Source: Nonomuraea typhae
GTDB lineage: Bacteria > Actinomycetota > Actinomycetes > Streptosporangiales > Streptosporangiaceae
Direction of reading: 5' to 3'
DNA length: 64,000 bases
NCBI RefSeq assembly: GCF_009760925.1
Contig: NZ_VRLV01000011.1
Coordinates: 248,001 to 312,000 of the forward strand
The position numbers and the translations under genes are program-made. Of this stretch, positions 1-6,716 are shown piece by piece. The notes below the pieces were generated by a model that did no database searches, had not been told where the DNA came from, and saw nothing but the letters and a program-made list of their open reading frames with translations. Numbering within the stretch: position 1 is the stretch's first letter; each line of letters begins with the position of its first letter.

Positions 1-477
1 GGTGATCTCGCCGCGCGCGCCGGGACAGAAGCTGAGCGCGATGCCGCCGTACTGGGCGCCCGACGCGCGGCACTCCACGACCTCGCAGCCGCTCGACTCG
101 CGCAGGTAGACACCCCAGACGGCGTTGTCGACGGCCTCCACCTCGCGGACCGATACGCCGGAGACGGTGTGGGCGTAGATTCCGGCGCCGGTGAAGCCGC
201 GCACGGTCAGCCCCGAGATCCGCACGCCGGTGACGCCGCAGGCGCTGATGCCGCTGACCACCCCGGCGTCGGCGTCGTGCAGCTTGGGAATGTCGGGCAG
301 CACGTCGCCGCCCGGCACGAGGACCGTCTTGCCGCGGCCGGCGCCGCGCAGGCAGACGTCGTCGTGCCTGATCCAGACGGTCTCCTCGTAGACGCCCTCC
401 TCCAGGACGATCCGCGCTCCGGGGCCGGCCTCGTCGAGCGCGCGCTGGATGGACTGGCCGGGCTTGACCGCGTACAT
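1..477 (-). CDS. Right-handed beta-helix protein, C-terminus off the window
   Basis: About 159 residues are visible and the gene runs off the left edge. The chain opens with YAVKPGQSIQRALDEAGPGA and continues with short repeated G-V/I-x-I/V-x-x-L rungs typical of NosD/pectate-lyase-like parallel beta-helices. No signal peptide is seen. ATG at 477 overlaps the TGA of the upstream AcpS gene by one base; a GTG at 480 would give a four-base overlap, so it is translationally coupled to the PKS operon in either case. Role unknown: such folds act as polysaccharide lyases or epimerases, and some cluster-encoded ones have been proposed to assist cyclisation. The family is clear; the function is not. 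Confidence 0.7.
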   Translation of the reverse strand, partial: MYAVKPGQSIQRALDEAGPGARIVLEEGVYEETVWIRHDDVCLRGAGRGKTVLVPGGDVLPDIPKLHDADAGVVSGISACGVTGVRISGLTVRGFTGAGIYAHTVSGVSVREVEAVDNAVWGVYLRESSGCEVVECRASGAQYGGIALSFCPGARGEIT

Positions 478-917
478 CACGGGTTCCCCTTCCTTCGGAC
501 GAAGACGATCGCGAGGGAGACGAACAGGCCGGAGCCGTGCCCCCACCGGGCGGCGCCGGACACCAGGCCCTCGTGCGGCGGCAGCCGTACCAGAGCGGCT
601 TTTCTGCTGGCGCCGCTGACGGTGAAGACCGCGCGGCCGGGCAGCGCGAGGCCGGTGGAGGTGATCAGTTCGGCGGCCGCCTCGTCGAGCAGGCGACCGG
701 CCCAGCCGGAGGGCGCATCGCCGGTCTCCTGGAAGTCGTGCCAGGTGAAGCCGGGTGGACGCCCGCCGACGGCCTTGATGAAGCTTTCCTTGACCGAGAA
801 CGTCGGCCCGCCGCCGCCCATGACGCGGTCGAACGTCTCGCCTCCGCGCTCGGCGGCCTTGGCGAGCCGGTCCGCGGCGACGATGTCGACCCCCAGGAGG
901 ACGGCGGGCGTGCTCAC
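477..917 (-). CDS. Short AcpS-like 4'-phosphopantetheinyl transferase
   Basis: 146 residues. The N-terminus GVDIVAADR (Asp11, Arg17) and the motif FSVKESFIKA (Glu44, Lys43/48) match the two Mg2+-ligand motifs of holo-ACP synthase. The spacing between them is about 14 residues shorter than in E. coli AcpS, and the C-terminal SLSH-type strand is poorly conserved. Expected role: transfer of phosphopantetheine from CoA to the cluster ACP. The GTG start at 917 overlaps the TGA of the hydrolase gene (GTGA), so it is translated from the PKS operon. A second AcpS-like protein with the reciprocal defect is encoded four genes upstream, and a Sfp-type enzyme lies at 22 kb. Catalytic competence is inferred only. 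Confidence 0.7.
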   Translation of the reverse strand: MSTPAVLLGVDIVAADRLAKAAERGGETFDRVMGGGGPTFSVKESFIKAVGGRPPGFTWHDFQETGDAPSGWAGRLLDEAAAELITSTGLALPGRAVFTVSGASRKAALVRLPPHEGLVSGAARWGHGSGLFVSLAIVFVRRKGNP

Positions 918-1696
918 GCCAGTGCCCCCGCGCACCGGCCGACGAAGCCCTCGAGCGCCTCGGTGTACTCCGCGGCGCACTCGATCATGGGGATGTGGCC
1001 GCTGTCCTCGACGAGGACGATCTCGGCAGGGTATTCGGGCAGGACCGCCAGCCACGGGCCGACGGGCGTCATGCGGTCGTGGCGGCCCCAGATGTAGATC
1101 GACGGGCAGGTGACCCGGTCCAGGGCCCGCCTGACCTGGTAGGTGCGGGTGGCCTTGAGGCTGCGGGCCATGCTGACCATCGACTCCGGCTGCTGGAGCA
1201 TGGTCCCGACCTCGTCCATGCGCTCCCGGGAGAAGGCGCGGGCGCGGTCGTGGAAGAGGGCGGCCAGCATGCGGTCGCCGAACTCCTCGCCGAACGGCCG
1301 GATGCTGCCGCGCCGGTCGAAGCTCAGGCCGACGTCGGGGTCGGGAGTGAGGCCGGGGGCGCCGCTGACCACGATGCCGCGCACCCGCTCCGGGTAACGC
1401 CCGGCCAGGTCCACGGCGACCAGGCCGCCCAGCGAGTTGGCGCAGACGATCACGTCGCCGACGCCCGCCTCGTCGCAGGAGGCCAGGAACGAGTCGCCGA
1501 GGCGCTCGATGGACCCGGCCACCCGGCGATCGATCGCGCAGATGGCCTCGTTGGTGCGCAGCACCGGCCAGCCGCGCTCTTCCAGGCGGCGGTAGGGGTG
1601 CTCCCAGATCCAGCCGCCGGCGAACAACGCGGACATGAAGACGACGGCCGGCCTGCTCCCGCCGTCCAGCCGGTGTTCGGTCGTGAAGTCGGTCAT
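914..1696 (-). CDS. Alpha/beta hydrolase, possible chain-release enzyme
   Basis: 260 residues with an alpha/beta-hydrolase core. The nucleophile elbow is ANSLGG, the acid lies in WGRHDRMTP and the histidine in DSGHIPM. It resembles cytosolic esterase or thioesterase-like hydrolases of secondary metabolism. No other thioesterase is seen in the operon, so release of the finished acyl chain from the ACP is an attractive role, but this is inference. The ATG at 1696 follows the upstream stop by 11 bp, and its TGA overlaps the AcpS-like start. Confidence 0.75.
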   Translation of the reverse strand: MTDFTTEHRLDGGSRPAVVFMSALFAGGWIWEHPYRRLEERGWPVLRTNEAICAIDRRVAGSIERLGDSFLASCDEAGVGDVIVCANSLGGLVAVDLAGRYPERVRGIVVSGAPGLTPDPDVGLSFDRRGSIRPFGEEFGDRMLAALFHDRARAFSRERMDEVGTMLQQPESMVSMARSLKATRTYQVRRALDRVTCPSIYIWGRHDRMTPVGPWLAVLPEYPAEIVLVEDSGHIPMIECAAEYTEALEGFVGRCAGALA

Positions 1697-1707
1697 GGGG
1701 GCTCCGT

Positions 1708-2544
1708 TCAGAGTAAGGAGGCGTCATCGGGGAGCCATCCGCAGCCGCAGGCCGTACCCGTGCCGACCGGCACGACCGACGCGCAGCCCGGGCAGCGGGC
1801 GTACTCCCGCGACTTGGCGGGCAGCCAGATGCTGGTGTGGACACGGGTGCACAGGCCGCTCCTGAAGAAGCGGCGCATGGCCCGCTGGTGCGGCCGGGCG
1901 TGCACGGCGCGAACCGATTCGGGCGTGTCGAAGGCGCTCAGCGTGTACTTGCGGTTGCCGACGTCGACGGTGGTGACGCCGAGGAAGCCGCGCGAGGCGC
2001 GCAGCGACTTGACGATCTCCACGCTGAGCAGGTCCACGTCGGCCGCCTCCGCGGCGTCGCGGATCTCCAGCCAGGTCAGGGAGAAGGCGCCCGGCCGGTC
2101 CGTGCGCCCGCTCGAGGTCCGCGCGCTGGTGCCGAACTCCCGCACGTCATCGGCCTCCGGCACGAACCTGGCCGCGTACCCGAGCGCCTCGGCGAGGGCC
2201 AGCCGGTCGAAGGTGCGCCGCACGTGCCCGCCGGCGGTCACCAGGTCGGTGCCCGTGACGCGGGCGGTGCCGCCGGTGGCGGGCATGCCCAGGTAGGCCG
2301 CGCGGTGGTCGGCGGTCAGCGTCCAGGAGACGGTGACCGCGTCCGCGTCGCCGGTCACGGCCTCGACCTCGAAGCGCAGGTTCTTGAAGCTGTCCATGAG
2401 GGCGGCGGCGTAGGCGGCCAGCTCCGGGCCGCACAGCACCCCGCCCGATCCCGGGTCCTCGTAGCCGCTGACCGAGGCGACCGTCTCGGGGTCCTCGCGC
2501 CGCCAGGCGTCCAGGTGCTCCTCGGCGATCTTCCTGGCGTCCAT
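1708..2544 (-). CDS. SnoaL-like / ABM-like two-domain protein with C-terminal zinc-ribbon motif
   Basis: 278 residues. Residues about 1-130 read as a SnoaL-like NTF2 fold (HLDAWRREDPETVASV at the start and an ester-cyclase-like pattern). Residues about 150-240 resemble DUF3291/antibiotic-biosynthesis-monooxygenase-like proteins (LRASRGFLGVTTVDVG, then YTLSAFDTPESVRAVH). The tail carries two Cys pairs, CPGC and CGCGW, like a small zinc ribbon. Both folds occur as polyketide cyclases or oxygenases, so a tailoring or folding role is likely. One base separates its start from the preceding stop. The three-module architecture is unusual. Confidence 0.6.
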   Translation of the reverse strand: MDARKIAEEHLDAWRREDPETVASVSGYEDPGSGGVLCGPELAAYAAALMDSFKNLRFEVEAVTGDADAVTVSWTLTADHRAAYLGMPATGGTARVTGTDLVTAGGHVRRTFDRLALAEALGYAARFVPEADDVREFGTSARTSSGRTDRPGAFSLTWLEIRDAAEAADVDLLSVEIVKSLRASRGFLGVTTVDVGNRKYTLSAFDTPESVRAVHARPHQRAMRRFFRSGLCTRVHTSIWLPAKSREYARCPGCASVVPVGTGTACGCGWLPDDASLL

Positions 2545-2545
2545 G

Positions 2546-2962
2546 TCAGTCGTCCTCCGGGAGCCGTGCGGCCGAGACCGCGACGGCCAGGGCGTGACCG
2601 TCGGTGTGGCTGAGCGAGATGCGGATCCGCTCCCCCGACCGCGCCCGCGCCCGCAGCGATCCGCTCAGCTGTACGGCCGGCGGATGCCCGTCCAGGCAGG
2701 CCGTCGACTTCCGGCAGGCGGGCGTGGGCCGGGGCAGCACCTCGACCTGGCCCAGGAGCTCGGCGGTGGGCGGCATGTCCAGCAGCCGCAGGACGGCGTA
2801 CTTGCCCGCCAGCCGCCCCGCCCAGTGCTGCAGGGTGCGCCCGGCGCTCGACCTGAGCCGTTCCGCCGGGGTGTAGACGGCGTCCACCGCCATCTGCCCG
2901 AGCAGTTCCTGTGGCCTGGACAGGTCGCCGAAGCGGATCAGGGCGCTGCCCCAGCGGTTCAC
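2546..2962 (-). CDS. Degenerate AcpS-like protein lacking the catalytic acids
   Basis: 138 residues aligning by eye with holo-ACP synthase: VYTPAERLRS corresponds to the FTxxE segment, WAGRLAGKYAV to the AxRxAxKEA helix and ISLSHTDGHALAVAV to the C-terminal strand motif. The glutamate expected after Lys54 is Tyr55, and the N-terminal Asp of GxDxV is absent (GSALIRFGD), so both Mg2+ ligands are missing. It is therefore probably not an active PPTase alone. AcpS enzymes are trimers with active sites at subunit interfaces, so pairing with the other AcpS-like protein (477-917) is possible. The GTG at 2962 overlaps the transacylase stop by four bases. Confidence 0.6.
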   Translation of the reverse strand: MNRWGSALIRFGDLSRPQELLGQMAVDAVYTPAERLRSSAGRTLQHWAGRLAGKYAVLRLLDMPPTAELLGQVEVLPRPTPACRKSTACLDGHPPAVQLSGSLRARARSGERIRISLSHTDGHALAVAVSAARLPEDD

Positions 2963-3864
2963 GCGGCCACCTCCCTGGCCAGGCGGCGCAGGGTGCCGGG
3001 CTCGGCCATGCTGAGGCAGCGGGCGCCGGAGCGGCGGGAGAGCCCGGCCAGCACCTTGCTGTCGCCGACCTCGACGCTCGGTCCCATGGCGTCGACGACG
3101 GCCACGGTGCGGGTCCACAGGACGCGGCCGGTGAGCTGGGCGATGAGGGCCCGGCGGATGGCGACGAGGTCGAGCGTGGGCTCGGCGGTGACGTTGGGGA
3201 CGACCGGTACCCGGGGCGGCGTCATCAGCGCGGCCTCGACCGCCTCGGTCCAGGCGGGGACGGCCGGTTCCATGAGCGGCGAGTGGAAGGCGTTGCCGAC
3301 GGCCAGCTCCACGATCTTGCTGGCCGAGGTGGCGAGCTTGGCCAGCCGGTCCAGCGCGCCGATGTGGCCGGAGACCACCACGTGGCCGGGCGCGTTCTCC
3401 AGCCCGACCACCAGCGGCTCGTCGGGGGCCGTGGCCCACATGGCCATCTCCTCGACCTGCGCGACCTCCAGCCCCATGATCGCGTGCATGCCGCCGACCA
3501 CGTCGATCTGCGCCATCAGCCGGGCCCTGAGCTCGACCAGCCGGGCGACCTCGGCCAGGTCGAGGACGCCCGCGGCGTACAGGGCGCTCAGCTCGCCCAC
3601 GCTGTGCCCGGCGACCACGTGCGGCTCGTACCCCTCGTCGGCCAGGACGGCGTGCGTGGCCAGGTTGCAGGCGGTCACCGCGATCTGGGCGTGCTCGGTG
3701 GAGACCAGCCGGTCCAGCGGCCCGCGCGTGCAGATGGGCGAGATCGGCCGGGACAGCCGCTCGTCGAACGCGTCGAGCACGTTCCTGGCCACCGGGTTGC
3801 GGCGCAACCAGGCGCCCATGCCGACGCGGACCGTGCCCTGCCCGGGGAAGAGGTAGCCGACCAT
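2959..3864 (-). CDS. Malonyl-CoA:ACP transacylase
   Basis: 301 residues, the usual FabD/MAT size. FPGQG at residues 6-10 forms the oxyanion motif, GHSVGE carries the nucleophilic Ser88, RARLM supplies the carboxylate-binding Arg, and NAFHSPL carries the catalytic His194. AFHS is the malonyl-specific signature. It would load malonyl units onto the operon's ACP for extension by the KS-CLF protein. A dedicated transacylase is not universal in type II PKS clusters, which often borrow FabD from fatty acid synthesis. It starts at ATG 3864, 10 bp after the preceding gene. Confidence 0.92.
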   Translation of the reverse strand: MVGYLFPGQGTVRVGMGAWLRRNPVARNVLDAFDERLSRPISPICTRGPLDRLVSTEHAQIAVTACNLATHAVLADEGYEPHVVAGHSVGELSALYAAGVLDLAEVARLVELRARLMAQIDVVGGMHAIMGLEVAQVEEMAMWATAPDEPLVVGLENAPGHVVVSGHIGALDRLAKLATSASKIVELAVGNAFHSPLMEPAVPAWTEAVEAALMTPPRVPVVPNVTAEPTLDLVAIRRALIAQLTGRVLWTRTVAVVDAMGPSVEVGDSKVLAGLSRRSGARCLSMAEPGTLRRLAREVAA

Positions 3865-3874
3865 GGTGTGCTCC

Positions 3875-4741
3875 TTACAGGCGGCGCCGGGGCCGCCGCT
3901 CCGGCTCGGCGGGCTGCTCGGTGCCGAGGAAGCCGAGCAGCAGCTTGCTGACGGTCTCCGGGGCGTCGAGCGGGATGTAGTGGCCGGCGTCCTCGACCCG
4001 CTCGTACCGCCACGGGCCCTTGACGAACTTGCCGGAGTTGGCCATGCCCTCCTCCAGCAGCGCCTTGTCACCGGTGGACCAGATGCCGAGGGTCGGGGCG
4101 TACACCGGCGGGAAGGGCCGCTGGTGGCGTAACTCGGCCTCGGGCGAGCGGTTGGCGCGGTACCAGTTGAGCCCGGCGGTCAGCGCGCCCGGCCTGGCCA
4201 TGTCGCGCAGATGCCGGTCGTAGTCGCCCTCGCGGCCCATGATCTCTTTCCACAGCCGCCAGCCGTTGCGCTTGAGCAGTTCCTCGGCCGCGGGCGACTG
4301 GTAGAAGAGCATGTACCAGGAGGCCGCGCGCTGCTCCAGCGTCGGGTAGGAGAAGACGCCCGGGTGCCCGACGGACAGCACGGCGAGGTGGTCGATGCGC
4401 CGCGGCATCAGGAACGCGTACATCCAGGCGATCGCCGCGCCCCAGTCGTGCCCGACCACGTGCGGCTTCTTGATGCCGAGCTGGATGGTCATGGCGACGA
4501 TGTCGTTGACGATCGTCTGCATGGTGTATGCCTCGATCTGCTGCGGCTTGCTGGAGTCGCCGAAGCCGCGCAGGTCGGGCGCGATCACCCGGAAGCCGCC
4601 CTCCGCCAGGGCCGGGATCTGGTGCCGCCACAGGTAGGAGGAGTCGGGAAAGCCGTGCAGGAGGATGACGACGGGCCCCTCGCCCTCGTCCACGTACGCG
4701 AGGTCCACGTCGTTGACGTGGATGAACTTCTTCTCGGTCAT
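3875..4741 (-). CDS. Epoxide-hydrolase-like alpha/beta hydrolase
   Basis: 288 residues. HGFPDSSYLW is the oxyanion motif, GHDWGA carries an aspartate nucleophile, and DAGHYIPLD holds the catalytic histidine; this Asp/HGFP combination is characteristic of soluble epoxide hydrolases and haloalkane dehalogenases. It may open an epoxide installed by one of the two flavin monooxygenases. The ATG at 4741 overlaps the stop of the FAD oxidoreductase (ATGA). Confidence 0.85.
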   Translation of the reverse strand: MTEKKFIHVNDVDLAYVDEGEGPVVILLHGFPDSSYLWRHQIPALAEGGFRVIAPDLRGFGDSSKPQQIEAYTMQTIVNDIVAMTIQLGIKKPHVVGHDWGAAIAWMYAFLMPRRIDHLAVLSVGHPGVFSYPTLEQRAASWYMLFYQSPAAEELLKRNGWRLWKEIMGREGDYDRHLRDMARPGALTAGLNWYRANRSPEAELRHQRPFPPVYAPTLGIWSTGDKALLEEGMANSGKFVKGPWRYERVEDAGHYIPLDAPETVSKLLLGFLGTEQPAEPERRPRRRL

Positions 4742-5970
4742 GCCGACTCCCTGAACAACCGCTCGGCGAAGAACTCGCTGAAACCGAACTCGGGGACTTC
4801 CTCGGGGGCGACCATGTTGAGCAACCCGGTCACCTGGGCGGCGAAGTTCTTCGCCATCAACTTGCGGACCCTGCGCCGCCGCTCGACGGCGGCCGGTCCG
4901 AACTCCACGTGCAGCCTGCTGATGATCTGGGCGCCGAAGTCCAGGCGCGACAGGCGGAACTCGCGCTCCTTGACGTACGGCTCGAAGACCGGCGGCGACC
5001 AGTCGTCACCCTCCAGGAGGATGTCGCAGACGGTCCTGGCGTCCCGCATCGCGCACGACAGGCCGGTGCCGAGCACGGTGTCGGCGTTGCCCGCCTCGTC
5101 GCCGATGAGCACCACGCCCTCGGTCAACGGCGGGCCCTCGGGCACGCTGGAGACCGACGGCCACACCGACAGCGGGCCCGCCTGCCGGGACTCCACGACG
5201 GCGCGGCCCCGGTCGGGCAGGCACTCCAGCTCGAAGGCGCCGAGGAAGCGGTCCATGGCGCCCGGGCCGCGGTACTTGCGGCTGTCCTTGACGCCGAAGT
5301 TGAGATACAGGCGGGCCTTGCCGTACCCCTGGGGGAAGACCATGAACATGACGTCGCCCTCGGTGCCCATCGCCTGGACGTCGGCCGGCCAGTCGTCGAG
5401 CCCCTCGATCATCACGCCGCCGCCCCAGTGGTGCATGTGGTTGCGCATGGTGATGCCGACCTGGCGGCCGACCGTGCAGCCGCGGCCGGTGGCGCCGAGC
5501 ACGAGCTTGGGCCGGATCTCCTCGCGGGCGCCTTCGGGCGTCAGGTAGCTGACCGAGGGCCGCCTGCCCGCCTTCACCTCGATCTTGGCGGCGTTCATGA
5601 TCAGTGTGGCGCCGCTGTCCACGGCCTGGGCGGCCATCAGCTCGCACACCTGGTGGTGCGGGAAGGAGTACGGCCCGCCGATGCCCGGGATGAACCGGGT
5701 CATGTCCACCGCTTCCACCTCGTGCGGGTCGACCGCCTCGTCCCAGGTCATCCACTCCCGGATCTCCCAGGCGCCACCCGCGCCGAAACAGTCGTACACG
5801 CCCAGCCGCTGCGCCTCGCGAATGCCCCAGGGGGCCAGCCACTCGCCGCGGACCAGGTCGTTGTATGACTCCTGCTTCTCCAGCAGCACGACCGAGAGCC
5901 CTCCGGCGGCCAGCTTGCACGCCGCCGACGCTCCCGCGATGCCGCCGCCAACGATCACGACGTCGGTCAC
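4738..5970 (-). CDS. FAD-dependent oxidoreductase / monooxygenase
   Basis: 410 residues. The dinucleotide motif VVIVGGGIAGASAA opens the chain, and the second FAD motif is GVVLIGDEAGNADTVLGTG, as in the geranylgeranyl-reductase/p-hydroxybenzoate-hydroxylase superfamily. The region PHHQVCELMAAQAVDSGATL aligns with the FAD-binding segment after the first domain. No halogenase WxWxI motif was found, so hydroxylation or epoxidation is more likely than halogenation. The GTG at 5970 overlaps the nitroreductase stop; substrate unknown, presumably the polyketide. Confidence 0.75.
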   Translation of the reverse strand: MTDVVIVGGGIAGASAACKLAAGGLSVVLLEKQESYNDLVRGEWLAPWGIREAQRLGVYDCFGAGGAWEIREWMTWDEAVDPHEVEAVDMTRFIPGIGGPYSFPHHQVCELMAAQAVDSGATLIMNAAKIEVKAGRRPSVSYLTPEGAREEIRPKLVLGATGRGCTVGRQVGITMRNHMHHWGGGVMIEGLDDWPADVQAMGTEGDVMFMVFPQGYGKARLYLNFGVKDSRKYRGPGAMDRFLGAFELECLPDRGRAVVESRQAGPLSVWPSVSSVPEGPPLTEGVVLIGDEAGNADTVLGTGLSCAMRDARTVCDILLEGDDWSPPVFEPYVKEREFRLSRLDFGAQIISRLHVEFGPAAVERRRRVRKLMAKNFAAQVTGLLNMVAPEEVPEFGFSEFFAERLFRESA

Positions 5971-6716
5971 GACTCCCACCTCTCCCAATACGTGCGTTCC
6001 TTGGCGCTGACGCGATCCGCCGGGCGGAAGTCGGTGCCCACCGTGTAGGCGACCGGGATCAGGCACACCTGCGTGACTCCGGAGGGGATGCCGAGCAACT
6101 CGCCGACCGGGCGCTCGTGGGCCACGTGCAGGCAGGTGATCGTGCTGCCCAGTCCCCTGCTGCGCAGCGCGAGCTGGAAGGACCAGATGGCGGGGAAGAT
6201 CGACCCGTAGAAGATGCTGGCCCGCATGGAGCCGTGGGTGGAGCGGTGACCCGGGTCGTCGTCCTCCTTGGTCGCCATCCGCCTGCGCCAGGCTTCGTCG
6301 ATGGCCGCGATGTCCGGCGGCCGGCCCAGGACGCACGGGATCACCAGGATGGGCACTCGCGCGATGGCCTCGGCGAGCGCCTGCGCGGACTGGTAGTTCC
6401 TGCGCGCCTGCCGGTCGTTGCGCCGCCGGCCGGCGTTCGTCCACATGTCCATGCGGTGGAACTGCCACGACAGCGTGGTCAGCTCGCCGATCTTCGCCTT
6501 GACGGCGTCGTCGGTGATCACCAGCCAGCGCCAGTTCTGGGTGTTGTTGGCCGTGGGCGCCTGGACGGCCACCTCCAGCGACTCCTCCACCACCTCGCGC
6601 GGCACCGGCCGCTCGAGGTCGAGGCGCCGCCGTACCGACCGGGTGGTGGTCAGCAGGCGGTCGGTCTCGGCCACGTCGAACGGCAGGCCGGCCATGATCT
6701 CCACCGGGGCGGTCAT
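5967..6716 (-). CDS. Nitroreductase-family FMN oxidoreductase
   Basis: 249 residues. TRSVRRRLDLERPVPREVVE followed by APTANNTQNWRW matches the FMN-binding N-terminal segment of nitroreductase-fold proteins, and GLGSTITCLHV with GVTQVCLIPVAYTVG matches the C-terminal part. These enzymes catalyse FMN-dependent reductions or dehydrogenations. In a pathway with KR and DH but no recognisable ER it might tune chain unsaturation, but that is speculative. It overlaps the KS-CLF stop (ATGA), so it is co-translated with the ketosynthase. Confidence 0.82.
   Translation of the reverse strand: MTAPVEIMAGLPFDVAETDRLLTTTRSVRRRLDLERPVPREVVEESLEVAVQAPTANNTQNWRWLVITDDAVKAKIGELTTLSWQFHRMDMWTNAGRRRNDRQARRNYQSAQALAEAIARVPILVIPCVLGRPPDIAAIDEAWRRRMATKEDDDPGHRSTHGSMRASIFYGSIFPAIWSFQLALRSRGLGSTITCLHVAHERPVGELLGIPSGVTQVCLIPVAYTVGTDFRPADRVSAKERTYWERWES

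Noticed and set aside
4738..5970. FAD oxidoreductase as a flavin-dependent halogenase
   Set aside because: The WxWxI halogenase motif was not found and the sequence fits the reductase/hydroxylase group better.
5967..6716. Nitroreductase as evidence for a nitrosugar or nitro-product pathway
   Set aside because: Nitro-sugars are made by flavin nitrososynthases of the acyl-CoA dehydrogenase fold, which are absent; the fold alone does not imply nitro chemistry.
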